The notes beneath the pieces were generated by a model. It did not search any database and was not told the origin of the DNA. It saw nothing but the letters and a program-made list of their open reading frames with translations. 36,997 nucleotides of DNA from Patescibacteria group bacterium (lineage in GTDB: Bacteria; Patescibacteria; Microgenomatia; Levybacterales; UBA12049). Shown piece after piece: positions 26,111 through 33,791 of this stretch (positions within the stretch are counted from its first letter, which is position 1; the number at the start of each line of letters is the position of its first letter). The translations under genes and the position numbers were made by a program. The stretch lies in the NCBI GenBank assembly GCA_023379465.1, contig JAMCTM010000019.1:1-36997 (forward strand). Direction: 5' to 3'.

Positions 26111-27205
26111 ATGGCGATTATTAAACTGCCGGGACTAATTGATCTGCACGTGCATCTGAGGGACCCCGGACAAACCAACAAAGAAGATTTTTATACCGGC
26201 ACCTGCGCCGCTTTGGCCGGCGGGTATACCGCTATTATAGATATGCCCAATAACAAAATCCCAATAACCGCGAGCCGGAAACTTGAGGAAAAAATAAAAA
26301 TTGCCAAAAGAAAAACAGTTTGCGATCTGGGCTTTTATTTCGGCTCAATGGGGAGAAATATTGATGAATTTGAAAAAGTGAAGGATAAGGTTTTTGGTCT
26401 AAAACTCTATCTCAATGAGACAACCGGAAATTTCCTAATCAAGAAAGCAGACTTAGAAAAAATATTTAAATCATGGAAGTCTCTTCAGACTCTATCGCTA
26501 CATAGTGATAGAGTATATAGCCAAAAACCAATTCTTTTACATGCCGAAGATAGCGCGGTTGACTACGTGATTTCGCTTGTCAAAAAAACCGGCGCAAAGG
26601 CGCATTTTTGCCATATCTCAACCGCGTCGGATCTTAAACAGATCATTAAAGCCAAAGAAAATAATCTGCCGGTAACCTGCGGGGTAACGCCGCATCATTT
26701 ATTTTTAACCGAAGAGGACGTTAGAACACTTGGTCCGTTTGGACAAATGAAACCTCCTCTTAGGAGTAAAAAAGATCAGAACTTTATATGGAAGAACTTA
26801 AAATATGTTGACGTCGTGGAATCGGATCATGCCCCTCATACGATAAAGGAGAAACGCAAAGACCCTCCTCCTTTTGGCGTACCCGGCCTGGAAACAACCC
26901 TCCCGTTTTTGCTGACTGCTGTTTCTCAAAAGAGATTAACGGTTGCAGAAGTTATCCGCCTCTGCCATACAAATCCCGGCCGCATTCTTGGAATTAAAAG
27001 CGATAAACAAACTTATAGCGAGGTTGATCTTAACTGCGAATTTTTAATTCGGAATTCTAACCTGCATACCAAATGCGGCTGGTCGCCGTTTGCGGGATGG
27101 AAAATTAAAGGAAAAGTGAACAAAGTATTTATACGGGGAAAAAAAGTATTCGAATATGGAAAGGTGCTGACCAAACCCGGGTTCGGAAATATTATCAAGC
27201 CATAA
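26111..27205 (+). CDS. pyrC: Dihydroorotase
   Basis: The 364-residue protein shows the amidohydrolase metal motif LIDLHVHLRDPGQTNKED at residues about 10-27, typical of class I dihydroorotase. FGLKLYLNETTG holds the lysine likely carbamylated to bridge the metals. HAED, HFCHIST, SDHAPHT and FGVPGLETTLP complete the set. It closes carbamoyl aspartate to dihydroorotate, the step after PyrB. It lies 11 kb from pyrB but on the same strand, behind rarA. The later enzymes PyrD, PyrE and PyrF are not in this window. Confidence 0.94.
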   Translation: MAIIKLPGLIDLHVHLRDPGQTNKEDFYTGTCAALAGGYTAIIDMPNNKIPITASRKLEEKIKIAKRKTVCDLGFYFGSMGRNIDEFEKVKDKVFGLKLYLNETTGNFLIKKADLEKIFKSWKSLQTLSLHSDRVYSQKPILLHAEDSAVDYVISLVKKTGAKAHFCHISTASDLKQIIKAKENNLPVTCGVTPHHLFLTEEDVRTLGPFGQMKPPLRSKKDQNFIWKNLKYVDVVESDHAPHTIKEKRKDPPPFGVPGLETTLPFLLTAVSQKRLTVAEVIRLCHTNPGRILGIKSDKQTYSEVDLNCEFLIRNSNLHTKCGWSPFAGWKIKGKVNKVFIRGKKVFEYGKVLTKPGFGNIIKP

Positions 27206-27252
27206 ATCCTATCATTTGTATTTGAGAAATCATAAGAAAGGAGGTTTAAATT

Positions 27253-27513
27253 ATGAGTTTGAAAGAACGGATTGTCGAAACACTTGGTCTTCCAATAATA
27301 ATCCGCGAGGCGCCGCCTCATCAGGCGTAAGCTCGGGAGTTCCTTAAGTCTGCGGAGGCGAAAACAGTGACGCTAGAGGAGTTTGAGGAACGCTTTGGCA
27401 TTACCGAAGTCGATTCTGACCCTGATGATTCATCCTACTATCGTCCGGAGAACCCCGCGGAAGTCGCGCGGAACAGGAAAATCACTGACGATTTTCTGAA
27501 TTCAAATAAATAG
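27253..27513 (+). pseudogene. Small gene interrupted by an in-frame TAA
   Basis: A strong Shine-Dalgarno (AAGGAGG) lies before the ATG at 27253. The frame reads MSLKERIVETLGLPIIIREA and then PPHQA, meets TAA at 27328-27330, and continues in the same frame as AREFLKSAEAKTVTLEEFEE and on to 27513. Both halves look coding and are richer in G+C than their neighbours. A single C-to-T change from CAA would restore an 86-residue protein. The second half could alternatively be a separate gene from GTG at 27367. No family is recognised; a small antitoxin-like protein is possible. Confidence 0.5.
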
Positions 27514-27549
27514 AAAACTTTAAGTTTAGACTTTAAGGCAAAAAAGCGA

Positions 27550-27555
27550 TATAAT
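27550..27555 (+). promoter_or_regulatory. -10 box of the AbiEii-pair operon
   Basis: A consensus TATAAT ends seven bases before the ATG at 27563, with TAGACT (27527-27532) 17 bases upstream as a weak -35. A leaderless mRNA is predicted. Confidence 0.6.
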
Positions 27556-27562
27556 ACAGTTT

Positions 27563-27769
27563 ATGTATAACTGGAATACCGATACGGCACAACTTAAAAA
27601 GAATCCTGAAAAATACACTATATGGAAACTGGAACAGCTTATTAATTATGGTCTTGATGGAGAAAAAATAGACAGAAACGAATTAATAACATACTGGGAT
27701 AGAATAACTATCGAACCGCAATATAGAAAATTTTTACAGTTCTTGCTATGGCCGCCAAAACTATCCTGA
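27563..27769 (+). CDS. Small partner protein of an AbiEii-type nucleotidyltransferase (putative antitoxin)
   Basis: The 68-residue protein begins MYNWNTDTAQLKKNPEKYTI and contains KLEQLINYGLDGEKI and a W-D-R motif. Proteins of this form are repeatedly found just ahead of nucleotidyltransferase genes in CPR and other genomes. It overlaps the downstream gene by 22 bases, which implies coupled translation and paired function. By position it is the likely antitoxin or accessory subunit. No DNA-binding motif is evident. Confidence 0.6.
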   Translation: MYNWNTDTAQLKKNPEKYTIWKLEQLINYGLDGEKIDRNELITYWDRITIEPQYRKFLQFLLWPPKLS

Positions 27770-28422
27770 CATCATTTCAACGAACAGTATTGGATGAAGT
27801 AGCAGATAATCCAATTCTTGTTAAACAATTCTATCTTACCGGCGGGACAGCACTGGCAGAATTTCATTTGCGCCATCGGCTCTCTGAAGATCTTGATTTT
27901 TTTAGTGAAGAAGAGTTCAATCCAACGTTTATCCAGGGATTTATCAAAAAACTTACCGCAAAATTGAAACTTACCAATATAGAGTATCGGGTACAAATGG
28001 GGCTTCATATATTCCTTTTACGTAAAAATAAAGAATTATTAAAAATTGACTTCAATTATTATCCCTTTCCAAGGATTGATAAAAAGCTATTTTATAAAAA
28101 TCTCGCACTTGACAGCATGCGGGACATTGCAATCAATAAACTGCAAACTATCGCAACGAAACCACGCACACGGGATTTTATTGATCTTTATTGCATTATT
28201 CAAAAAACAGGATGGACAATTAACGATTTGCGATTGCAGGCAAGAAGTAAATTTGACTGGTATGTCGATTCTGTGGAATTAGGATCAAAAATGATACTGG
28301 TTCGAGAAAGAGAAGATTATCCCCACATGCTTATCCCGTTTGATTTTAAAGAATGTGAAGCATTTTGGCTACAAGAAGCAAAGAGTCTCGAAAAAGATAT
28401 TTTAAAATGTCAAGGAAATTAA
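27748..28422 (+). CDS. Nucleotidyltransferase of the AbiEii/AbiGii toxin family
   Basis: The 224-residue protein has the DUF1814/AbiEii core. Y-L-T-GGTALAEFHLRHR (residues about 30-44) is followed by LSEDLDFFS with the D-x-D pair (Asp48, Asp50). A later DFNYYPFPRID segment and KLQTIATKPRTRDFIDLY are the usual downstream motifs. In characterised members the enzyme modifies tRNA with nucleotides and blocks growth, defending against phage or stabilising mobile DNA. Whether this copy is toxic is untested. It converges on the recombinase gene, 12 bases away. Confidence 0.8.
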   Translation: MAAKTILTSFQRTVLDEVADNPILVKQFYLTGGTALAEFHLRHRLSEDLDFFSEEEFNPTFIQGFIKKLTAKLKLTNIEYRVQMGLHIFLLRKNKELLKIDFNYYPFPRIDKKLFYKNLALDSMRDIAINKLQTIATKPRTRDFIDLYCIIQKTGWTINDLRLQARSKFDWYVDSVELGSKMILVREREDYPHMLIPFDFKECEAFWLQEAKSLEKDILKCQGN

Positions 28423-28434
28423 AAGCTACGCCAA

Positions 28435-29370
28435 CTACTTATTTCCGGAATGAAAGGCCTCGTGGACTTCTCTAAGCTGTTTGTTTGTAACATGGGTGTA
28501 AATCTGGGTTGTGGCGATATTTTTGTGCCCAAGCATTTCCTGGACAGAGCGGATATCCGCCCCGTTTGTCAGCAAATCCGTGGCAAAGCTATGCCTTAAA
28601 GTGTGGGTTGTCGCATCAACCGGAAGCCTTGCCAGATGAACGTATTTTTTGACAATCCGCTCGATGCTTCTGGCAGTTAAGCGCATTTTCTCTCCGTTAT
28701 TTTCCTCCAATTGCCTTCCCGAATAGCGGATAAACAAAGGCTTGAAATTGTCTTTGCGCTCTTGGATATAACGCTTGATCCACTCGGCCGCCCTGTCCGA
28801 GATAAAAACCACCCTGGCCCTGCCTCCTTTGCCGATCACCCCAAACTCCCGCCTTTCCAAATTAATCTGCTCCCGGTTGAGCTTAACCAATTCCGAAACG
28901 CGAAGGCCGGTGGAGAAAAGAAGTTCCAGAATCGCCCGGTCCCTTTTTCCATCCTCTCTTGAGGTGTCGCACTCCGTAACCAGCCGATCAACCTGTTCTT
29001 TTTCCAAAAATTTCAGGCTCCGGCTCTCTGTTTTGGGCAGATCTATTTTTGACGGCTCCAGGGTTTTATAATCGTTTTTGATGAGAAAGCGAAGAAAGGA
29101 TCTAAGAGCGATCACATAGTAATTTTGGGTTACGCGCTTTAGGGTTAGGCCTTTTGCATCAACCCTCTCCGATAAAAAAACCCTGTATTTACGGACAGTA
29201 GCAAGATCCAGCTTTTCTATTGATTTACCGGGCAGGGCAGAGGAGAACCAGTTGTTAAAAGTTTCCAGATAATGCCTGTAGTCGCGAATCGTAAGTTTCG
29301 AGGCGTTTCGCTCTATCTTGAGATATTCCAGAAATTGATTAATCAGCTCCGCTAAGGAATTATTTTGCAT
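28435..29370 (-). CDS. Tyrosine recombinase (XerC/XerD type)
   Basis: Starting at the ATG at 29370 the protein has 311 residues, the normal Xer size. A SAM-like N-terminal domain (about 1-90) is followed by the catalytic domain: TGLRVSELVKL (first Arg), GKGGRARVVFI (Lys), HTLRHSFATDLL (His-x-x-Arg), LGHKNIATTQIYTHV (His/Lys, then the nucleophilic Tyr). Such proteins resolve chromosome dimers at dif or catalyse integration. A TTG start at 29433 must be rejected because it lies in the promoter's -35 box. CPR genomes often carry a single Xer; here accessory genes surround it, so an integrase role is also possible. Confidence 0.9.
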   Translation of the reverse strand: MQNNSLAELINQFLEYLKIERNASKLTIRDYRHYLETFNNWFSSALPGKSIEKLDLATVRKYRVFLSERVDAKGLTLKRVTQNYYVIALRSFLRFLIKNDYKTLEPSKIDLPKTESRSLKFLEKEQVDRLVTECDTSREDGKRDRAILELLFSTGLRVSELVKLNREQINLERREFGVIGKGGRARVVFISDRAAEWIKRYIQERKDNFKPLFIRYSGRQLEENNGEKMRLTARSIERIVKKYVHLARLPVDATTHTLRHSFATDLLTNGADIRSVQEMLGHKNIATTQIYTHVTNKQLREVHEAFHSGNK

Positions 29371-29405
29371 AAGACAAATTGCGGCGCGCAAATGTTTACA
29401 ATCTA

Positions 29406-29433
29406 ATTGTACGGCATTGACTATTTTTGTCAA
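29406..29433 (-). promoter_or_regulatory. Recombinase gene promoter
   Basis: On the minus strand TTGACA (29433-29428), a 16-base spacer and TACAAT (29411-29406) form a near-consensus promoter. The predicted start is near 29399, giving a leader of about 29 bases before the ATG at 29370. Confidence 0.75.
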
Positions 29434-29496
29434 CCCGGCTGTAAAACAGGATCAAAAAATGATTCAGTTGAAGTTAATTAAAATTTCAAGCCCGGA

Positions 29497-30504
29497 TTAT
29501 CTCAAAATATAGAAACTGCTTTTAGTTGCGCCTTTTTTCTCCAGGAATCCTTTTTCGGTAAGTGATTTCAGCAGGTTAAAAGCTTGCTGTCTGGTTATAT
29601 TTAATTCTTTTACCAAATCGGAAGATGTCAGTTCTTTATACTGCCTTGCAATTTCCAGCGCCTGATGCTCTTTTGGCGACGGTCTTATATCTAACGAGAG
29701 CTTGGCGACATCTTCCCGAACCCGTCCCAGGGCGCTTTGAAGGGAGTATTTTACTCCATCCGTGAAATATTCCAGCCAGTTGGTTTTATCGCCCCAATCG
29801 GCGCTGTGAAGAGAATCGGAATAAAGACTTCTGTCAACGTCATAGTAATCATCCAAAACAAAGTATTTGTTTATCCGATAATCAGCCGAAAGCAGAATCA
29901 GAGCCGTTAAGAGTCGGCAAACCCTTCCGTTTCCGTCTTCAAAAGGGTGAAGATACACAAACTCATGATGAAAAATACCGGCCTTTAGAATTGAGGAAAT
30001 ATCAGTCTTTTCCAGCCAGTTGGTCAGTTGATTTAAAGCGATTTCAATACTTTTTCTATCATGGCGGGAAGGGTTATGTTTAATAATTATCTGATCCGGC
30101 TGTCTTTTGCCGACAATAATCGGCACATTTCGAATTTTTCCTTTTATATCATCATTTACGCCATCTAAAAGCTGTTTATGGATAGCAAGTATGACCGCAA
30201 GATCAAACGCCTCATTTTTTCTCTCTTCAAGGTTTTTAAGAATTAAAAAATAATTCACAACTTCCTTTTCGCTTCTGTTTGTCGGCACACGGTCATTTAA
30301 AAGTAAATTTGTTACCTCTCCTACCGACAGAGGATTTCCTTCGATACTATTTGACGCATAGGAGGATTCTATCAGATTAGTTCTTTCAAGATTTAACTCC
30401 AGTTGTTTTGGGATCCTTATCCCCTCAAGCTGACCGTAAAAACGCTCAATTTCGGTTAGGTTCGTAAGCAGTTTTGGCGTAAGGGTAAATTTAGGAGTAA
30501 ACAT
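29497..30504 (-). CDS. Fic-domain protein with N-terminal inhibitory helix and C-terminal winged helix
   Basis: The 335-residue protein has the complete Fic motif HPFEDGNGRVCR (His186). An N-terminal SNSIEGN segment (51-57) matches the inhibitory-helix motif S-x-x-x-E-G/N of class II Fic proteins, whose glutamate keeps the AMP-transferase site closed. The C-terminal 60 residues (TSSDLVKELNITRQQAFNLL) look like a winged-helix DNA-binding domain. Fic enzymes transfer AMP or related groups from nucleotides to target proteins. The gene's promoter contains tandem TTGACA repeats, so autoregulation through the winged helix is plausible. The start codon coincides with the predicted transcription start. 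Confidence 0.88.
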   Translation of the reverse strand: MFTPKFTLTPKLLTNLTEIERFYGQLEGIRIPKQLELNLERTNLIESSYASNSIEGNPLSVGEVTNLLLNDRVPTNRSEKEVVNYFLILKNLEERKNEAFDLAVILAIHKQLLDGVNDDIKGKIRNVPIIVGKRQPDQIIIKHNPSRHDRKSIEIALNQLTNWLEKTDISSILKAGIFHHEFVYLHPFEDGNGRVCRLLTALILLSADYRINKYFVLDDYYDVDRSLYSDSLHSADWGDKTNWLEYFTDGVKYSLQSALGRVREDVAKLSLDIRPSPKEHQALEIARQYKELTSSDLVKELNITRQQAFNLLKSLTEKGFLEKKGATKSSFYILR

Positions 30505-30510
30505 GGTTCT

Positions 30511-30539
30511 ATTATAGAAATTGTCAAGTTAATTGTCAA
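30511..30539 (-). promoter_or_regulatory. Consensus promoter of the Fic gene
   Basis: On the minus strand TTGACA (30539-30534), 17 bases, then TATAAT (30516-30511): a perfect consensus promoter. The predicted start is at about 30504, the A of the Fic ATG, so the mRNA would be leaderless. Confidence 0.85.
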
Positions 30540-30551
30540 GTTAATTGTCAA
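30522..30551 (-). repeat. Three tandem TTGACAATT units with 12-base period
   Basis: TTGACA occurs at 30551-30546, 30539-30534 and 30527-30522 on the minus strand. The repeated unit is TTGACAATTAAC, with the third copy partial. Only the middle copy has correct -35 spacing. The other copies may be operator half-sites on almost the same helix face, or simply a short tandem duplication. Confidence 0.7.
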
Positions 30552-31074
30552 TATTAGAATGTGGCTAAGAAGGGTGCTAGGGCTACCTTTATCGCCAAAA
30601 TCCTATAGTAGTAGATATCTGCGCGTAAGGCGAAATTGCGCAAAAGGATAGGGTAAACATTAGACCTTTACTAATTAAAGACTTATAAAATTTAAGAATT
30701 AAGAAAACTAACCAAACAGTTACTTCCCCAGGCTACGATCTTTTTCATGTCGCAAAAGTATTATTGTGCGTCGTAGTAATTCCAGGCTCCCCGGTTCACA
30801 ACTGCCTTATATTTTAAATCCAGGACGTATTGCGTAGGCGAGACCCAAGTAAATTACCCGCATTATGAATCTCTAAAAATGAAAAAAGGCTAAAACCTAT
30901 TCAATATAACAAAATCGCAGGCCGAAAACGATATGAAAAGCCCCTCCCTTTTTTACCGACGATCACAATTTAGCTTGATTTATCAACCTAAACATTAAAT
31001 TTTAGCCTCAAAACTCCTTAAAAAACGTTTTCGTATTTTTTTCAAGTCTTACTGCTAACGCGGGCTCATTAAAA

Positions 31075-31145
31075 TCGTCATTGCAAGCGTAGAGAAGCAA
31101 TCTCACCTGATCGCCACGGCTGCATCAATAGCCTCGCGATGAGGC
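31075..31145. repeat. Degenerate dispersed-repeat/MITE-like element
   Basis: CGTCATTGC followed by AAGCGTAGAGAAGCAATCTC resembles the widespread CGTCATTGCGAG...GAAGCAATCTC repeat half. A second half with CGCCACGGCT and the hairpin GCCTC-GCGAT-GAGGC follows. ATTGC/GCAAT also form a small hairpin. Both halves carry mismatches to the usual form, and there is no second copy in this window. Confidence 0.4.
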
Positions 31146-31214
31146 GGTTTTGGAAACTCCTGAATGCCTACGAGGGGTAACGGTTTTGATTGAGATAGGC
31201 TCTAGCCCGGGTCT

Positions 31215-31342
31215 TTATCCGTGAAAAGTAGACCTATAAGCTGTGAAAAATAGTTATCCACAAAACTATAAAAGCTATAAATAATCCTATAATATTAACT
31301 ATATAAAACTATATCAAGCAATAAAGCATAAAGTCTGCTAAT
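31215..31342. other. DnaA-box-like site and AT-rich stretch (possible origin element)
   Basis: TTATCCACA, the consensus DnaA box, is at 31254-31262. TTATCCGTG is at 31215-31223 and a one-mismatch reverse box, TGTGGCTAA, lies farther away at 30560-30568. Immediately after the perfect box about 80 bases are almost entirely A and T (repeated CTATA and ATAAT). This resembles a small replication-initiation or unwinding region, but no dnaA or dnaN gene is in view. Confidence 0.25.
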
Positions 31343-31422
31343 ATGAATGAAAAAATGAATACCCTCTTCCCTTCCCTTTTTCTCTTTCCCAAAAACTTTT
31401 TGAAGACAAAATCAGCAAGAAC

Positions 31423-32289
31423 TCAACCAATAAAAGTAGAAAGCATTAATAGGCAAAAAGCTATGGTGCCGACCCAAATATACTCCCATATCACTCCTTT
31501 AAAAAGCCTCCTGTCCAGCCACACCTGCGATATACCCACAATAATATAGAAAAATCCCGTAAGAAATATGGCAATGACCGTGGAACTAACAGGCCAGAAT
31601 CCAAGCACCAATGATAGCTCCAACAGACAAACAGATAGAATAATTGTCCAATTAATTCTCGTTAAAAAACTTTGGTCAATAAGCGTTGACCATATCGAAT
31701 GCAGGATGAGAAAAAAAGAAGAAACAAAGATTAGTATGGCTGTTGGGATAATAGGCAGATCAAAAGAAAAGAAAACATCGGAGAGAAAGAAAAAAGAAAC
31801 AATCGTTAAGATAAACGATATTATTCTGGCGCCCGAAAGAAGAGCGATCGTGCGGGAGGCCGCAATCAAAAAAATATTCTCCGCCAAAAAGAGCGAATAA
31901 AGCCCGGACGCGTAGAGCAAGGTTACCAAAAGCCTTGTTAAAAAACGCGCCGGAACCAAAAAATAAAACAAGCCGAAAGAAAGCGTGTAGAAAAATGGCA
32001 GAATAAAAGCAAATCCCGAGACCTTTACGCTGTTTTCCTTCATGTCTTTACGGACAGAGACAAAAAGCAGTAAATCCGTAAGCGCGGCCAGGGCGATGAC
32101 GATAAAAAAACCGGATTTGCTCAGGAGGTTCTCGGAAAAAAATAAGCCCGCGGTCAACACGAGCACGGATAAAACAAACCTTTGTCTTTTGTCCGCCAGA
32201 AATCTTCTGAGGGAATCCAGAAAATTACCCGGGAGATTAAAAGATTTTGCCCTTTTCTTCTTAGAAAACAGGAAACGGCGTTGGCTCAT
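31423..32289 (-). CDS. Polytopic membrane protein of unknown function
   Basis: The 288-residue protein has a basic cytoplasmic N-terminus of about 35 residues, then seven or eight hydrophobic helices (for example LSVLVLTAGLFF, FFIVIALAALTDLLLF, LLVTLLYASGLYSLF, IISFILTIVSFFFLS, WTIILSVCLLELSLVLGFW). Family assignment is not possible from the sequence alone; proteins of this kind occur beside yebC in Patescibacteria. It begins 12 bases after the yebC stop and is probably on the same transcript. The antisense frames here are shadows. Confidence 0.7.
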   Translation of the reverse strand: MSQRRFLFSKKKRAKSFNLPGNFLDSLRRFLADKRQRFVLSVLVLTAGLFFSENLLSKSGFFIVIALAALTDLLLFVSVRKDMKENSVKVSGFAFILPFFYTLSFGLFYFLVPARFLTRLLVTLLYASGLYSLFLAENIFLIAASRTIALLSGARIISFILTIVSFFFLSDVFFSFDLPIIPTAILIFVSSFFLILHSIWSTLIDQSFLTRINWTIILSVCLLELSLVLGFWPVSSTVIAIFLTGFFYIIVGISQVWLDRRLFKGVIWEYIWVGTIAFCLLMLSTFIG

Positions 32290-32301
32290 ATGCTTAGGGT
32301 T

Positions 32302-33027
32302 TTATCCAAGATTTGTATAAACATTCTGAACATCATCTAAGGCCTCCAGTTCGTCTTTTAGAGACATAACCTTTTCCCGAAGGGAGGGGTCGGAAATATT
32401 CGCCATTACCAGCGGTTTTTTAATAATTCCCGAAGAATCTATAGCGAGCTTATCCGAAAGAGCCTCTTTTACCCTTGTTAATTCCTCCGGTTTGGTGTAG
32501 ATGGCAACCTCTTCCCCCCTATCTTCTATATCTTGCGCCATTGACTGCGAAACAAGAAGAAAAATATCATCCAGCGTCCGGTTGTCTTTTTTGGCAATAA
32601 TCTCCCCTGTTGTTTCAAACAGGTAAGAGACGGAGCCGGGATTTACCAGGGCTCCCCCATTTTTGCTTAGGATATTTTTTATTTGCGACAGGCTTCTTTT
32701 GCTGTTATCCGTTGCCGCCTCTATTATAAAAGCCGCTCCGCCGGGACCAAACGCCTCATAGGAAACCTCCTGAATCTCCTCGCTCCCGCCTCCCCTGCCA
32801 AGCCCCCGCTCAATGGCCCTGGCGATACGTTCCTTAGGCATGTTTTCGGCCTTTGCCTTTTCGATCATTAAACGAAGACGCGGGTTTTGGTTAGGATCCC
32901 CTACCCGACCCCCCTGCGAAACCGAAATTGTGATGGCGTTGGCGAGCTTGGTGAAGATTTGACCACGCTTAATATCAAGGTTTCCCTTTTGCCTTTTTAT
33001 CTGTGCCCATTTTGAATGTCCTGACAT
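32302..33027 (-). CDS. yebC: YebC/PmpR-family translational or transcriptional regulator
   Basis: The 241-residue protein is a full-length YebC: it begins MSGHSKWAQIKRQKGNLDIK and contains RLMIEKAKAENMPKERIARA, YEAFGPGG and FETTGEI-type motifs. YebC proteins were first described as DNA-binding regulators; some are now known to relieve ribosome stalling at proline-rich stretches. Which activity applies here is unknown. Its consensus promoter overlaps that of the divergent TPR gene. A leader of about nine bases lacks a Shine-Dalgarno. A membrane-protein gene follows in the operon. Confidence 0.95.
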   Translation of the reverse strand: MSGHSKWAQIKRQKGNLDIKRGQIFTKLANAITISVSQGGRVGDPNQNPRLRLMIEKAKAENMPKERIARAIERGLGRGGGSEEIQEVSYEAFGPGGAAFIIEAATDNSKRSLSQIKNILSKNGGALVNPGSVSYLFETTGEIIAKKDNRTLDDIFLLVSQSMAQDIEDRGEEVAIYTKPEELTRVKEALSDKLAIDSSGIIKKPLVMANISDPSLREKVMSLKDELEALDDVQNVYTNLG

Positions 33028-33042
33028 AGAAATACTGCTATC

Positions 33043-33071
33043 ATTATAGCCTCACCCATTGACTTTTGCAA
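33043..33071 (-). promoter_or_regulatory. yebC promoter
   Basis: On the minus strand TTGCAA (33071-33066), 17 bases, TATAAT (33048-33043). Predicted start near 33036. It interleaves with the TPR gene promoter on the other strand: TTGCAA lies in the TPR promoter's spacer. Confidence 0.75.
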
Positions 33072-33087
33072 ACAGAAATAGTATAAT
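33059..33087 (+). promoter_or_regulatory. TPR gene promoter
   Basis: TTGACT (33059-33064), 17 bases, TATAAT (33082-33087). Predicted start near 33094, a leader of about 16 bases with no Shine-Dalgarno. Only one polymerase could occupy this and the yebC promoter at a time. Confidence 0.8.
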
Positions 33088-33109
33088 CTGCACCATCTAA
33101 CCTCATAAA

Positions 33110-33766
33110 ATGACGCCATTAAAAGCACAAGCTATCCAAAGCGCGCTTACGGGCGACTTCGAAAATGCCGTCTTGCTGAATAAACAAATTAGCGAATCTT
33201 ACCCCCAGGATCTGGACACCCTAAACAGACTGGCGTTTGCTTACGAGTCTTTGGGAAAGGCAAAAGAAGCAAAAGAAACCTACCAGAAGGTTCTGGAGTT
33301 AGACAGCCTTAACCCTATTGCCTTAAGAGGCATTAAAAAACTCAGTCAGTCCTCTGCTCCCGGTCTATCTAAAAAAAACGACGGGGCCTCCAATGTTTTA
33401 GGCAGTATTTTTCTGGAAGAAACAGGCAAGACAAAAATAGTTGAACTCATCAATACGGCGGATAAAAAAATAAGCTCTTCTTTAAGAATGGGAGAAGCGG
33501 TAACGCTCTCTATAAAACGGCTGAAAATTTTTCTTTTGGATTCCAACAAAAGCTATATCGGCATGCTGCCGGATGACATAGGAAAAAGACTGATCAGGCT
33601 AATTAACGGCAACTATAAGTATGACGCGTATATTAAATCCGTCAGCGAGACGCATATAACGGTATTCGTAAGAGAAGTGAAAAGATCCGCCAGGTTTAAG
33701 AATCAGCCCTCTTTTCTGCCGCAGGAGAAAAAACGCCTTCTTTTAACCAGGCGGGGAAAGCAATAA
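33110..33766 (+). CDS. TPR-repeat protein
   Basis: The 218-residue protein has tetratricopeptide-like helical repeats in its first 80 residues (GDFENAVLLNKQISESYPQD, then LNRLAFAYESLGKAKEAKET with the canonical TPR spacing of W/L-G-Y-A-x-A-P). The remaining 130 residues contain an unknown domain with KIVELINTADKKIS, IKRLKIFLLD and a basic end (RSARFKNQPSF...KKRLLLTRRGK) that might bind nucleic acid. It is probably cytoplasmic and mediates protein contacts; partners are unknown. Confidence 0.75.
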   Translation: MTPLKAQAIQSALTGDFENAVLLNKQISESYPQDLDTLNRLAFAYESLGKAKEAKETYQKVLELDSLNPIALRGIKKLSQSSAPGLSKKNDGASNVLGSIFLEETGKTKIVELINTADKKISSSLRMGEAVTLSIKRLKIFLLDSNKSYIGMLPDDIGKRLIRLINGNYKYDAYIKSVSETHITVFVREVKRSARFKNQPSFLPQEKKRLLLTRRGKQ

Positions 33767-33791
33767 AGATATATTAAAGTTTATAAAGTAT

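Larger units (their letters stand above)
30552..31342. other. Non-coding region of about 790 bases
   Basis: No credible protein or standard RNA gene is seen on either strand. It contains a one-mismatch DnaA-box-like nonamer (30560-30568), a dispersed-repeat-like element (31075-31145), a perfect DnaA-box-like nonamer (31254-31262) and an AT-rich tail. Interleaved inverted octamers, GGCTAAAA/TTTTAGCC and CGAAAACG/CGTTTTCG (about 30887-31034), are noted but are not rarer than expected by chance in this length. Confidence 0.6.

Noticed and set aside
30880..31035. Interleaved inverted octamers suggesting a pseudoknotted RNA
   Set aside because: About five such octamer pairs are expected by chance in a region of this length, and there is no supporting promoter or terminator.
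31172..31215. A GGGG...ACGGTTTTGATTG stretch that recalls the 5' end of tmRNA
   Set aside because: No TTCGA T-loop, no CCA end and no ALAA-type tag reading frame could be found within 400 bases on the correct side.
31343..31549. Plus-strand reading frame of 68 residues with many lysines
   Set aside because: Mostly antisense to the membrane protein gene, no ribosome-binding site and a composition typical of a shadow frame.
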